64,000 nt of DNA, from positions 179,643,622 through 179,707,621 of the forward strand of contig NC_071388.1 in assembly GCF_022682495.2 (NCBI RefSeq). Direction: 5' to 3'. The notes beneath the pieces are model-generated. The model saw only the letters and a program-made list of their open reading frames with translations, did no database searches and was not told the origin of the DNA. Every line of letters starts with the position of its first letter. Within the stretch, counting starts at the first letter, position 1. The stretch is from Desmodus rotundus. Lineage: Eukaryota > Chordata > Mammalia > Chiroptera > Phyllostomidae. The position numbers and the translations under genes were made by a program. Shown here in pieces: positions 24,096 through 35,175 of the stretch.

Positions 24096-24249
24096 AAAAT
24101 CCACTGTGTTTACATACATTCTGGGTAAATATATTTATCCTCAAAATGTGCAGGAAGGAGTGAGTATCTAATTCATATATGTGAGTGTGTATGTGAAAGT
24201 ATTTGTTTTTCTCCCTGAAGTACAGACATTGTGAAAGTTGTCATTACTA

Positions 24250-24804
24250 CTGGGTTGGCCAAAAAGTCCGTTATGTTCTTTCTGTTCCATGGCTCCAGTA
24301 GTGCCTAGTTGTCTTTAACTTCATTCGAAACAATTTTGTTAGATTGTATTGTGACAGCTGTCATATCAGCGTGCATTTAAAAAAACTTATCAAAATTGAT
24401 GAATTTTTATGCAGCCATTTTACTATTGAAGATGGAAGAAGATACACAACATTTTGGGTGTATTATGCTTTATTATTTCAAGAAAGTTAAAAATGCAACT
24501 AAAATGCAAAAAAAAAGATTTGTTCAGTGTATGGAAAAGGTGCTGTGACTGATTGAATGTGTCAAAAGTGGTTTGTGAAGTTTCTTGGTACTGTTGACAT
24601 TGTGGCCAAATGATTCTTTACTGTGGAGCTGTCTTATGCATTGGAAGATGCTTAGCAACACCGCTGGCCTCTTGCTGCTAGAAGCCAATAGTGGGAAATA
24701 GCCAATATACTCAAAATATCTAAATCAATAAAGTTATTGGTAAAAATGAAAAATGTGTCTTTTATTTTACAGAAGAAATGTAATGGGCTCTTTGGCCATT
24801 CCAA
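24250..24804 (+). mobile_element. Non-autonomous mariner with MER20-like insert replacing its core
   Basis: A 555-bp mariner derivative. The left TIR, 'ctgggttggccaaaaagtcc', pairs with the right end, whose complement reads 'ttggaatggccaaagagccc'. TA duplications lie at 24248-24249 and 24805-24806. The left arm keeps the mariner 5'UTR and the transposase start around 24432 ('MEEDTQHFGCIMLYYFKK', then stops). The right arm resumes with 'atagccaatatactcaaaat atctaaatcaataaag'. The catalytic core between them is absent. In its place is about 108 bp matching the hAT-type MER20 repeat. The mariner part resembles a family also known in ruminants. Confidence 0.88.
24585..24692 (-). mobile_element. 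MER20-like hAT fragment inside the mariner
   Basis: The segment reads as the reverse complement of a MER20 portion. The phrases in order are 'actgttgacattgtggcc', 'gattctttactgtggagctg', 'cttatgcattggaagatgct tagcaac', and 'gctggcctcttgctgctaga agcca'. It lacks both MER20 termini and has no 8-bp target duplication at its edges. It abuts mariner sequence directly on both sides ('tggtttgtgaagtttc' before, 'gaaatagccaatatac' after). Confidence 0.75.
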
Positions 24805-24806
24805 TA

Positions 24807-25959
24807 TAGATTAAAATTTCTTAATAAATACAGTAATACAAACAATACATATATATTTGATAGAGTTTTTAATATTGTAGTGAAAGAAATCATCTATGGC
24901 AAAATGTAGGCAGCTTTTCAAGGTAGAGGTAAGTTCAAGGTCAATAGACCAGCAAACTCATATACAGGGTCAGGACCATTTTAATGATTAGATATTGTAA
25001 TCCATTTCTACAGCAACATTGTACAGTGTAAGTATAATGCAAGCCACACATGTGCCATTAAATTTTCTAGTAGTTCTCTTTAAAAAGTTTAAGAAAATGA
25101 ATGAAATTACTTTGTAACATTATATGACAATATATCAAAAATATCATTTCAACAGAAGATACATATTAAAATTATTAATGAAAAATTTTACATCACTTTT
25201 TACACTAATTCATTGAAACCCAGTATACATTTCATATTTATAGCATCCTTTTATTCACACCAGCCATATTATATGTTGCTAGTGGCTACCGTATTGGACA
25301 GTATGGGTCTTGTACCACTTATTTTTCAAGGGTCTAAAACCTTAAAAATATATTGGCTCCAAAAATATAAAATAATAAAACATTAAATTTAATAAAGATT
25401 TATTAAACATCTCTGAAATACAAGCTCTGCTAAAGTTGCTAATTTTTAAGCTTAATGTTCATTAAAATGTCACTCCATTTGAAATAAACTTATAGGCTCA
25501 TACCTTACGACTCGTCACAAAAATCCTGAGTATGCATGATGATTTTGGAGAAACTATATCCTACCATAAACTAAATTTTACTCATAGCCTAAGTAATCTC
25601 AAAAGTGAAAGTATCTTTCAAACATTTATTGTGGTTTAGAAGCATTTTAACATATTTGATATGATATAAAATGGGGACTCAAAAATGTCTTTAAGTGTCT
25701 TCAAAATGTCTGCAAGTTTATATAATCTTATTACTGGCCATTATGTCCGTGATGACTTCAGGCCAGGAACAACTGTCCCCACCTTTGTCCCTGTCATGTA
25801 ATTTGGGCTGCCCAGCACCATCTTACTCAAATCCCAGCCACTTCTCCAAATAAAACTCCAGTGTGGCTGCAAAGCCCTGGTGCAATTTGCTCCTGCCAGC
25901 TACACACCCCGCTTCACCTCTGATGCAGCTTCCTGGCAGGAATCGCGGCAGAACCATCT
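24807..25959. other. Unassigned AT-rich DNA, possible L2 scrap near 25.9 kb
   Basis: No gene was recognised. A short GC-richer piece at about 25850-25935 resembles sense L2 ('ctgcaaagccctggtgcaat ttgctcctgcc') but is too short to assign firmly. The rest is AT-rich and unplaced. Confidence 0.35.
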
Positions 25960-26190
25960 CGGGAAGTTAATGGAACTGGGACCTCATCCCAACTCTATCA
26001 TTTAGGAGCTATGTGACCTTTGGAAATGTGTACACTGCTTCTCTGAGCCTCAGGCTTTTCACTTTGCACAAAGGGGAGATAATAATACCTCTTTGCACAG
26101 TCGTTTTAATGCCTCGATGAGAGCCTGTGGGTAAAGCACCTGGGCCGCGGCCTGGTGCTTCAACAGTGGAGATGCTCAGTAAGTTATTTC
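25960..26190 (+). mobile_element. MIR SINE, sense
   Basis: Sense MIR: 'aactctatcatttaggagct atgtgacctttgg', 'ttctctgagcctcaggcttt', 'aaaggggagataataatacc tc', and 'agcctgtgggtaaagcacct'. The tail 'gatgctcagtaagttatt' fits the MIR 3' end. Confidence 0.85.
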
Positions 26191-26234
26191 TCTAATATTC
26201 CATACGCAGCTTTTACTAAAAAAAAAAAACCCTG

Positions 26235-26430
26235 ATGGTTATTAGGCACCTTCTATGTGCCATACATTCTTTATTGTAGGTGTTAGTTTTTGTGATTTTT
26301 AAAATATTTTCAGGACAACTCTGTGGGTTATGAATTCCTCCCCCCACAGACTGATGAATCTGATGAGGTTAAATGACCTGTACAAGGTCACCCCATGTCA
26401 TGGAGCCCGACGCATCATAAAGGTTTTGCA
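26235..26430 (-). mobile_element. MIR SINE, antisense
   Basis: Antisense MIR begins with 'ttaggcaccttctatgtgcc' and continues through 'ggacaactctgtgggttatg', 'cagactgatgaatctgatga', and 'ggttaaatgacctgtacaag gtcac'. It lies about 45 bp from a MIR of opposite orientation. Confidence 0.75.
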
Positions 26431-27299
26431 CTGGTCTCATCTAACAGATTGAGAAACACACTCAGTGAAGAAGCACATGCTTAGAAATACGATCAGCTCT
26501 CATTCATTCAGTGACTGAATATCCTCATGATTTTCCTTGATGATTTTCTCACAGATTATGCCACAAACTCATAGCAACCTTCATTCCTGTATGGATGAAA
26601 AGTGGGTAATAACACATACATTCCCAGAGACATTACTGTGGGAGAAAATGCCACAAACTCCTAACGTAATGGTGGAATTTGTTGTTTACAAATATTTTTT
26701 TTACAGGATGGAAGGATAAGAGTGTTTACCGCCCAGGCTGCCTGGCCACCACGGTATAGTTCCTTAACACCTCGACTTCCAGGCTTCTTTTTAAACACAC
26801 TTCCACCGAAGAATAACCCTCCGATTCAGGGGAAACCATGGAGTCCCGGGTTGGCAAACTGCAAAACGCAACTCAACTCGTAAGGGGTGGGCTGGGGGTG
26901 GAGGAGAGTGATGACATACGCGTGAAGGCCTTCATGGTGTTTGTTCAGTAAGCCGAGAAGGTTCTTTCCTCTCCTCTAACGCCTTTCACTGTATGAGGTT
27001 CTGACTCTCGTGTCAACCAGAGCTGCGACAAGGAAGAGGACTTAGTGAAAGAGGGGAACGTGGAAGGAGGGGAGGGGCAGCCCAGAGGTCCTGCAGTCAC
27101 CCCTCCTGCCTCTCCGTGCACTTCGAGGACCCTCTGCGGCCTTGGAGCTGCCCCTGTGGGCATCACGGGGTTTTCTTCCTCCTCTCGGCTACAGCTGAGA
27201 TGTAAAGGGAGAAGCATACACAGGGGCTCTTTTCTATGCTTTTACATTCATCTTATAAATCCTGCTATTCTAAGTAATATTTTAATAATAATATTTTAA
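26431..27299. other. Unassigned DNA with a GC-richer patch
   Basis: The stretch at about 26820-27200 is clearly richer in G+C and CpG than its surroundings and has overlapping open frames on both strands (26945-27217 minus, 27045-27299 plus). Neither frame shows a domain. I see no convincing first exon, TATA box or splice pair, so it is left as unassigned. Confidence 0.35.
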
Positions 27300-30200
27300 G
27301 GAAATTTTAAGCAACAGTTGATCCCCTATACAAACTTAATTTATCACACATATTAGAATATTTAAAATTGTGTTTTAAAACCTGACTCCCTTTTTAAGGA
27401 CTTCAATTAAATTTTTAAGTAGTTCAAATAAAGGCTTCCTGGTGAGTAATTACTGTACATTTAATAAGTTAAATTTACAAATAGGACACACCTTAAGTTC
27501 TTCTAAATGCTTTAATATCAAATACAAAATTAGTAGTATTCCAACTTAAAATTAAGTCTAAATTAATGATTGCACTACTTATTTCACATTAGATTTACCT
27601 TAAGACAGTAACTTCTTTTACAGTTTATAATTATGCAAAATACAAAACGTACACAGATTATTTCTTAATTAAAATGTCGGTAATTGAGCCATTACCTGAT
27701 CTTTGGACTAAGATCTTGAGGAGATTCTCGCTCACGACCATTGATTCCTTGGCCTCTCTAACTGTTGTATTAGTGGCTCTGTGACTCACGAAGTACGTGG
27801 CCCTTTCGCTCACTTCCATGGGTCCTAGTTCTGTGTATTACCCCTCACAGAACTCTGAAGCATTTGAACTGTGTGATCATTTCATTCAATATAGCATTTT
27901 GATTCTTAATTTATGCAAATTAACATTCTCTTCAACTTTAAATAACAAATTATTTTAAAACTTTAAACTTAGTGGTTTCTCCTGTATTTTATATTATTGG
28001 GACTATATAATTCTTATGGATATTTGAGATGCTATTTCATTAAATTTTAATTTAATGTCTTTGCCTTGCTGATGGTCACAATTTATGGTGTCATTTAATG
28101 ATTCCTCCCCTTCAGTCGAAAACGCCCTCTTGTAGACTGAGTGGCATTCATTATTTTCCATACTGATACAATAAAACTGTCAAAATTACCAACACGATCC
28201 AGTAACAAGATTCAATAAGAGTACATTTTGCTCTCTATAGTATTTTAGGTTAACTTTTTTTCTTTTTGTGTAGAATGTGGCCTTTGATAACTTTCATGTA
28301 TTTCAATCAACCAGCATTAATATTCTGCTTTTGATGCTCACATCGTAGCCATGCTGGCTAGCGGGAGCCCCTTTCAGGTTGGCACCTGTGCCCTTTGAAG
28401 ACGGCCCCGTGATTCTGTAAACATGTTTTGCTTTCTTCCACTAGTTGTTTTAGGCTCACAGTGTCCCTGCTCCAGATTTGAAACTAGCTGCTTCTTCAGA
28501 TGAAGTTCAGGTTTCAGTAGGAAAAAAGCAAAGCATCAGAGATAATAATCTAATGATTTAGACACCAAGATAAATTGTGGCAAATCATTGCTTTTGGATC
28601 ATATTGATGGACCAAACACAGGAAATAGATGCATATTGATATTTGTTACTCAATTCTAACAGCAGAGTATTCATATACTTTTTTAAATTCTGAAATTATA
28701 TCTCTATTCTCCTGTCTATGAAAATCTTACTTTTTGAGAAAATGAACAAAAGCACTTATCTACCAATCTTTAAATTTGTTTTCAAAATACCAATGCCAGT
28801 AACGCAAACCATAACACTCCTGAACGAAGTTCAATGTTTGCTCTGTGGTCCTCTCTGTCCTTACAATGCACCCCACTAGACAGTGGCACACCCAGGTGGG
28901 GGTGGGGCATCTGCCCTGTGGGAGGGGCATCTTATCATTGACATCGTTAGAACTGCTGCGGCAAAGTAATAATATAAAAAGCAGTGTGGCGACTGCAGCG
29001 GGCATGGGGTATAAAAGGGTTAAATGATAATGGAAAAAACTACAATAATTTTTTTTAAAGCAGATAGACTTTTAGTCAGTCTCTTTATTGTTTCTAGACT
29101 TTTTGGACAATGCAGCCCCCACCGGGCTGACCCCAAGTCCTCTCACCTCCAAAGTCACCGTGCCTCACCCTCATGTCACTGTTACCAGGTACATGCTATC
29201 GCATTTCTTTATTCTTGAGTCATTCACAAATTCTCATTCAGTTTTGCCATCGAAGTTTCCCTGGTTAGTTCTTTCAATAGTTTCAGTTAATTTTCAATTT
29301 AAAGACTTTAGCATTTGCACAGCTGACAGTTCGAAGTTCTTAGAAGGTGACGGCTTGAAGCATCTAGTCAGTCTTGGTGGCATCGCTCACCTCATTGAGG
29401 AGGGCAAAGACCTCGCTCCCATTCCACCTTGAGAAGACAGGAAAACTCCGGTAGCTCAGAATCCAAAATTTTGTACATGAGTCTCATTTTACCACCATCT
29501 GGTTGATCTACAATGAGATAATGTATATTTATAAGTGCAAGATTTATATATTTCAGTTCTGGCTGGCACACAAAAAAGGAAAATCTGCTTCTTACTATTT
29601 AATTTCTACTGATATTAGAACCATCATATTTTCATATATTCAAATACATAGCAACTTTTCTAAATCTGGTACTGATATTAAAGCTTTTACACTTATCTTG
29701 CTCCCTTTTCAAAATCACAAGCTCTTTTTTTTCATACTGTGCAACATTCCTTATCAACACAATATTCATGCTATGCATTGTTATAACAAAGTTTGTGGCA
29801 GAAAGATCCAAGTGATTTCATAGTCAGAGTTAGAGAAGCAAAGAACTATGTGTAAATACAGGCTCTTGAGATTTTATCCAAATTCCTCTTTTGACTCTTA
29901 CAAGAGTAGATATAATTTTAATTTATGTAACATATACACTATATATAAAATTATATAAATATATATGTATATATGAATCTTTATTTTAATTAAAGATAGC
30001 CCTAGCAAAGACCTCAATTTTTTCAGCAGATTAACTATAATGCTTCTTAAGTTCATACTTCTCAATTCTAATTTTAAAAAAGAAAACCTAGAGTCTGTCG
30101 TGACAAAAAATTTAAAATAAATATTAGGGACTTTATTACTAGAATTTTATACATATCACATAATTAGTGGTTGCTGCTAAAACCAATTCAGTTTTTCTAC

Positions 30201-31340
30201 TTGTGACATACTTTATTACAACATATTTCAAATATAAGTTTATACTTTATGAAATATTAATATAAAACTTTAGATATTTAGTTTTGAAATAGAAATCCAT
30301 TTCCTTCATGGAATCAAAATATGCCATCCCCAACATTCCTGCTTCTGTTTTTGGTAGTAATGGCGTTCAACTCTACAGAGGAAAAAATAAAACACTAAAC
30401 AGTATCATTTAAATTTAGGGCGAAGAACTCACTTTTGCAGTTTTTTTGCGCAATATAGTTTAATCTACTTGCAATATTTAAAAACAAAGATGGCTCATTA
30501 ATGATGAAGGGAGGGACAGTGGGGTTGATTTCTAATTTTCTAGAACCATGGCTTTTGCTGATGGTAAAAATTTGAAGTTTCCATTTTTTCTTTCTTTCTG
30601 CTTTAGTTTCCTGTTTATTTCTTAGCCTGGGTACTTCTTTTTCACGCCAAAGTTGTGGGGTTCTTTTTACTTTAAATCTATGGAATCAGATGAAAGAATT
30701 ACTAATTTAAATATAGTTTTTAGCCTTAAATATATAATATTGCTGGCTAGAAACACTTCTTTGGCTGACTGGGAACACTTTAATACCTGCTAGCAAAATA
30801 ACCAAACACAAGCTTTTTCCATTTTATAATGTTACCAATTGAGACTTTGAGATTTCAACTATTTTCTAACGGTTTCGTTATTGAGACCCTGAAACCTAAA
30901 GATACCAGTTTTAATTCAATAGATGTATGTTTGTATCAAACTCAAAACTCCGAAATCTTTTTGGAGAGTTGCTTCCCATCAGATGTACTTGAATGTCGAC
31001 CTATTTCAAGCTTTGTTCTGAGGGAGAGGATTCCTTGCAATGCAAGCTATGCTTCCACCTCTGTCCTTTTGTAACCAGGCTTATTCTGAGGAAAGAGTTA
31101 CTCTAATTTGATTTATTTCTAATTATCTTAAATTTAAGGTTTAGCTGGTGGACTTATACATTCAGTAAAAGTAAAGACTTTTTTTTCTGGAGAGGTATCG
31201 TAAATTTTCTAAGTTTACTATTGACAGGGTGCACCCTCTCAAGGTTGGAACACTGGGATAGCACCTTGAGAGTAAGATTCTCTGTGAGCAGGTTTCTGCT
31301 CTCACGCAGGCTTTTTACAGGTATCAGAGCAGGCCTCTGC
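27300..31340. other. Repeat-poor AT-rich stretch (4 kb)
   Basis: Across 4 kb I could not place a single transposon family with confidence, unlike the rest of the window. The sequence is strongly AT-rich with a TA-rich run at 29930-29980. Open frames (for example 29088-29432 plus, 114 codons; 29503-29823 plus, 106 codons) lack motifs. Unique or slowly evolving non-coding sequence is a possible reading. Confidence 0.4.
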
Positions 31341-31345
31341 TTGAG

Positions 31346-31478
31346 GTTCCTTTCTCTTCTTCTTCTTTTCTTTCCCTTCCCTTCTGTTTCCGTTCCTTAC
31401 CCTCTTTTTCCCCTCTGACTCCTCTTCCTCTAGCATTCCTTTCTTCTGTCCTTCTTTCCTCTTCTTTTCCCCTTTGAG
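31346..31478 (+). repeat. Polypyrimidine (CT-rich) tract
   Basis: About 130 bp is overwhelmingly C and T on the + strand ('tcttcttcttttctttccct' type), with few purines. It precedes the sense L1 at 31.55 kb. The minus-strand open frame at 31324-31584 (Glu/Arg/Lys-rich) is the translation of its complement, not a gene. Confidence 0.9.
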
Positions 31479-31554
31479 TTCTTAATTCAATTTCAACCTT
31501 TGTTGAACTCTGATGAAGACAATTAAGAATATGTCTTTTTACAGTTGGCCATTC

Positions 31555-32487
31555 GATGTGTGAAAAGGTGCTCAATGTCACCAATCAAGTGCAAATTAAA
31601 ACCACAATGAGATATCACCTCACACCTGTCAGAATGACTATCAATAAATCAACAAACAACAAAGTATTGGGGGTGGTGTGGAGAAAAGGGAACCCTAGTG
31701 CACTGTTGGAAATGTAGATTCCTGCAGCCACCATAGAAAACAGTATGGAGGCTCCTCCAAAAATTAAAAGTGCAACTGCCTTATGACCCAGTGATTCCAC
31801 ACCTGGGTATATAGACAGAGAAATCCAAAACACTAATTAAAAGAACATATGCTACCCTGTGCTCATTGCCACATTATTTACAATGGCCAAGAAGAGGAGG
31901 CAACCCAGGTGCCCATCAATATATGCGTGGATAAAAATTGGTGGTACATCTACTCAATGGAATATATCTCAGCCATTAGAACAACTAAATTGTACCACTT
32001 GTGACAGTACGAATGGATCTAGAAAGTACTATGCTAAATGAAATAAGTCAGTCGGAGAAAGACAAATCCATGTGATTTTACTTATCTGTGGAATGTAAAG
32101 AACAAAATGAGCAAACAAACAGAATTGAAACAGATTCATACACAGAGAACAGACCGATGGTTACCATAGGGGAGGGGCTGTGGGGACTAGGTAAAAAAGG
32201 TAAAGAGAGTAAGAAGTGCAAATTGATAGTTACAAAATAGTCATGGGGTTATAATTATAAAGTACATCATAGGCAATATAGTCAAAAACAAAGTATTCTC
32301 CCCTATATTTCTAGTACCCACCAGGCACCACAGATAGTTAATCTATGATGCCAGGTGGGTACTGGAAATATTGAGGAGAATGTTTTGTAAAGTATGTGAT
32401 TTTCTAACCACTATGCTGTATACCTAAAACTAATACAAGATAATATTGAATGTGAACTGTAATTAAAAATAAAATTTTTAAAAAAGA
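31555..32487 (+). mobile_element. L1 3' region, 5'-truncated, sense
   Basis: Sense L1 ORF2 end and 3'UTR. It starts with 'gtgtgaaaaggtgctcaatg' and 'gatatcacctcacacctg', continues through 'ggccaagaagaggaggcaac ccaggtgcccatcaat', and shows an ORF2-terminal-like frame at 31859-32041. 3'UTR phrases are 'ggatgtaaag'-like, 'gtgggactaggt'-like and 'taaaactaatacaagataat'. It ends with 'ctgtaattaaaaataaaatt' and an A-rich tail. Stops show it is dead. The 3'UTR contains a long inverted repeat (32292-32386). Confidence 0.92.
32292..32386 (+). repeat. Imperfect inverted repeat (hairpin) in L1 3'UTR
   Basis: Left arm 'ctcccctatatttctagtac ccaccaggca' pairs with right arm 'tgccaggtgggtactggaaa tattgaggag'. 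The arms are about 45 bp each with a very short loop around 'tagttaatcta'. Most positions pair, with a few G-T or mismatch positions. An RNA copied from this L1 would be expected to fold here. Confidence 0.85.
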
Positions 32488-34009
32488 ATATCTTTTGTAA
32501 GTTTTAGCCTCCAGCAGACACAAATGACTTCAGGATTGAAGGTTTTCAACTTTTTTTCTTGGAAGTTTAATAACACCAAAGGCCATGAGAGTTAATTATG
32601 GGTGTTCCTAGTCTTATAGTTCCATATTTTAGAGTTTTAGGACCACAAAAGTCCAACAGGATTTGGGTTTCTCTTCTGATTCTTGAATTTAGAGTCAAGT
32701 TCATGTATGATACATTCATCGAGGCTGAGGAAGTCAAAATACATGGGATACAAAATACGGGATACACAATTTTTAAAATAACATCATAAAAGAAAATACT
32801 CGGTGTAGGTCTGGGTGATATAGAGAGTAGATGAACAGACAGGCAGGCTCAGTTTATTTCTCTGCCTAAAATGGCACTATGTTTCTGAACTCAAATGAGT
32901 TCAGGATGAAGCCTATCCATAGCTGAGAGGATGAAAAAGTACTAAGGGAGGGAAAAAAGATGCAGTAGATCTTACCTGTGGGTTTTGCACAAGGTAAAAA
33001 TTTGTGTTATTGGGGATAGGGGCTGATACCCACTCACACACACAGTAACCTCTCTGCAAAGAATAAAATTTCAGAGGTAAACTGAAGTAAACTTCTCAGA
33101 ATATCATTGGATTAAAATTCCCCCCAATGCTCTTGATTGCCCATTTTCAGAGAGTTTGAGAGAAGGATTAAATCTGTTGAGGCCTTTCATTTTGTGGTTT
33201 AAGGTTAGTAAAACATATCCAACGGATGGCAGAGGCATTGAGAGAAGCCAGGTAGCAGATAAGTCCCAGAGGAGACTATGAAAGAAAAGTGATGATAGAA
33301 GCAGAAAGTGGAGAATTTCCTGATGATTTAGACCCCAAACCAAAGCCAAGGACTTTGTCATTCCAGTATGCTGGGGAGAAGGGCTGCTTGTATGTTAGAG
33401 AACAGGAACTCCGAGGATAGTGAACCTGCAGCCCCAGCAGTTCTGCTATTGGGCCTCTGGCTGAACATTACCCATGCAAGTACTTTCCTTTGTACCTTTA
33501 GAATTCGCCCACATTGGCAAGTGGCAGAGACCCACGCCAAGGACAAATGTAGAAAGAACTGGAGTCAGTAGCCTGCTCAGGTCTTCAGCAAGCAGGCAAC
33601 ACAATTTCTGCCTTAAGCAAAATGACTCCAGCAGTTGCTGTCTCTACAGAGAAGTGGCATCTAGCAATGAACTACTCCAGCTCTCCAGAAATCCACCTCC
33701 AGCAACCTCAGCAGGGGAAGGCCGTTCTGCAGAAACACTGATACACATGTTCGGGCTGGGAGCTGATGTCTAGGAAGGTCTGTGGGTGGCATCAGTGAAT
33801 GGCATGAACAAATATTAGAAAACCTGCAGGACTCCATCATATATCAAGTGGGAACCAAGGAAAGTGACTGGATTCTATTAATTTGCCATGAGGGGTCTAA
33901 AACTGTGGAACTGTGGCCTTTTGTTGCCTAGTCTAGGATATTGTTGTACACACGCAAAAGTTTTGGTAACCTGACTTCTTACTGAAAGAATTATGACTAA
34001 TGTAAATAT
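32488..34009. other. Unassigned non-coding DNA
   Basis: No gene or named repeat. The part at 33370-33780 is less AT-rich and has overlapping open frames of 62-99 codons on both strands, none with a motif. Confidence 0.35.
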
Positions 34010-34260
34010 TTAGCATTTTTACGAGTATTTTATGAAATGATTTTTGGCTGTAACATGGTAGTCTATCATATGGATATAAAACAATTCGTTTAATCTTCCA
34101 TATTTGGAAATTTAAATTGTTTCTATTTTTTCAAATTTAAGTAGTGCCACCACAAATCCATTTATAAACATATCTTTGTAGATAAACCTTTGTGCAAATC
34201 CCAATAATTTGCCAATTTGAAGTTTTTATAGCATTTTGTCATTATATTGAGTTTCTATAG
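34010..34260 (-). mobile_element. Very old L1 (L1ME-type) fragment, antisense
   Basis: Diverged antisense L1 3' sequence. It contains 'gtagtctatcatatggatat', 'ttaatcttccatatttggaa atttaaattgtttc', 'ccaccacaaatccatttata aacatatctttg' and 'ataaacctttgtgcaa'. These follow the order of old L1 antisense landmarks. Boundaries are soft. Confidence 0.6.
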
Positions 34261-34979
34261 CTTACACATCGTAATCTTAATGTTGATTTTTCCTTTTTTA
34301 CTTTCTATATTTTAAAAATTCGCTTTTTCTTTAGTAAGCAATATATTTTTCAAAAGCATAAAAAATAAAAAGAAGAAAAACACAAAATTGTTTACTGAAT
34401 CAATGCTCAGTTGCGTGATTTAATTCATAACATATCTATGATACTAAAATCTATTTTCACGTTAGCATTTGACACTGATAATTAAACTAATTTTAGCAAG
34501 TTTAAGAAGAGTGTTTTTTTCCCCCTCTGAAGACCCTTCTCATTTTCACTTATCAGAAGATGTCTCTCCTTCAAGACAGGTGCGCATCAGATTCAGACCC
34601 AACTGCTCTCATCACGTGCACAGAGAGAATTTCTGGTAGTCTCTTTGTTATTGTGACAATGTCCAGATATCTCAATACAATTATACTCACTGAGGCAGAG
34701 GCAACTTATCTACTATATGAATTGGTAGTCATACCACAATAGGAACGTAACTTTTCTACAAAAAGAAGACATTTTTTCTAAACCATTTTGGAAGTAAATT
34801 AAATATTAAAATTCATGCCCAGATTTTTTTCTCATAAAGCTGTCAACTGTTCCTTACCTTAAAAGTAAATTATGTGAGACTAGAAAAAAATCAAAGCTAG
34901 ATAAAGAAGCACCTAGCCAAGAATTCTGAATTGGAAGAACACTTTTCTATGTGGCTGCAAATTGCCTGGCTGATAGGGA
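34261..34979. other. Unassigned AT-rich non-coding DNA
   Basis: No gene or named repeat recognised. Confidence 0.35.
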
Positions 34980-35175
34980 GCCTCTTTTCTACCACGTACT
35001 GGGCTCCTAAAATATATTAATTAGTTCTCTTAAAACCTCTGTGAGGGAGGTTATTATTATTATAGATAAAGAAACTACGGCTTAGAAATCTTCAGAGCTT
35101 TGCCCATTATCACATGGCAAGTTGTAGACACCTACCTGTAGGGCTGTAGAACCGGTGTTCGTCCAGCCGCGCCCA
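34980..35175 (-). mobile_element. MIR SINE, antisense
   Basis: Antisense MIR order: 'accacgtactgggctcctaa', 'ttctcttaaaacctctgtga gggaggttattattat', 'gataaagaaactacggctta', 'tgcccattatcacatggcaa', 'cctgtagggctgtagaacc'. Confidence 0.75.

Noticed and set aside
26820..27200. GC-richer patch considered as a promoter or first exon
   Set aside because: CpG density is modest, no TATA or initiator context or splice donor with an open frame was convincing, and nothing downstream looks like a gene.
29088..29432. 114-codon plus-strand frame in the repeat-poor block
   Set aside because: No motif and no supporting exon signals. Worth a protein search but not callable from sequence alone.
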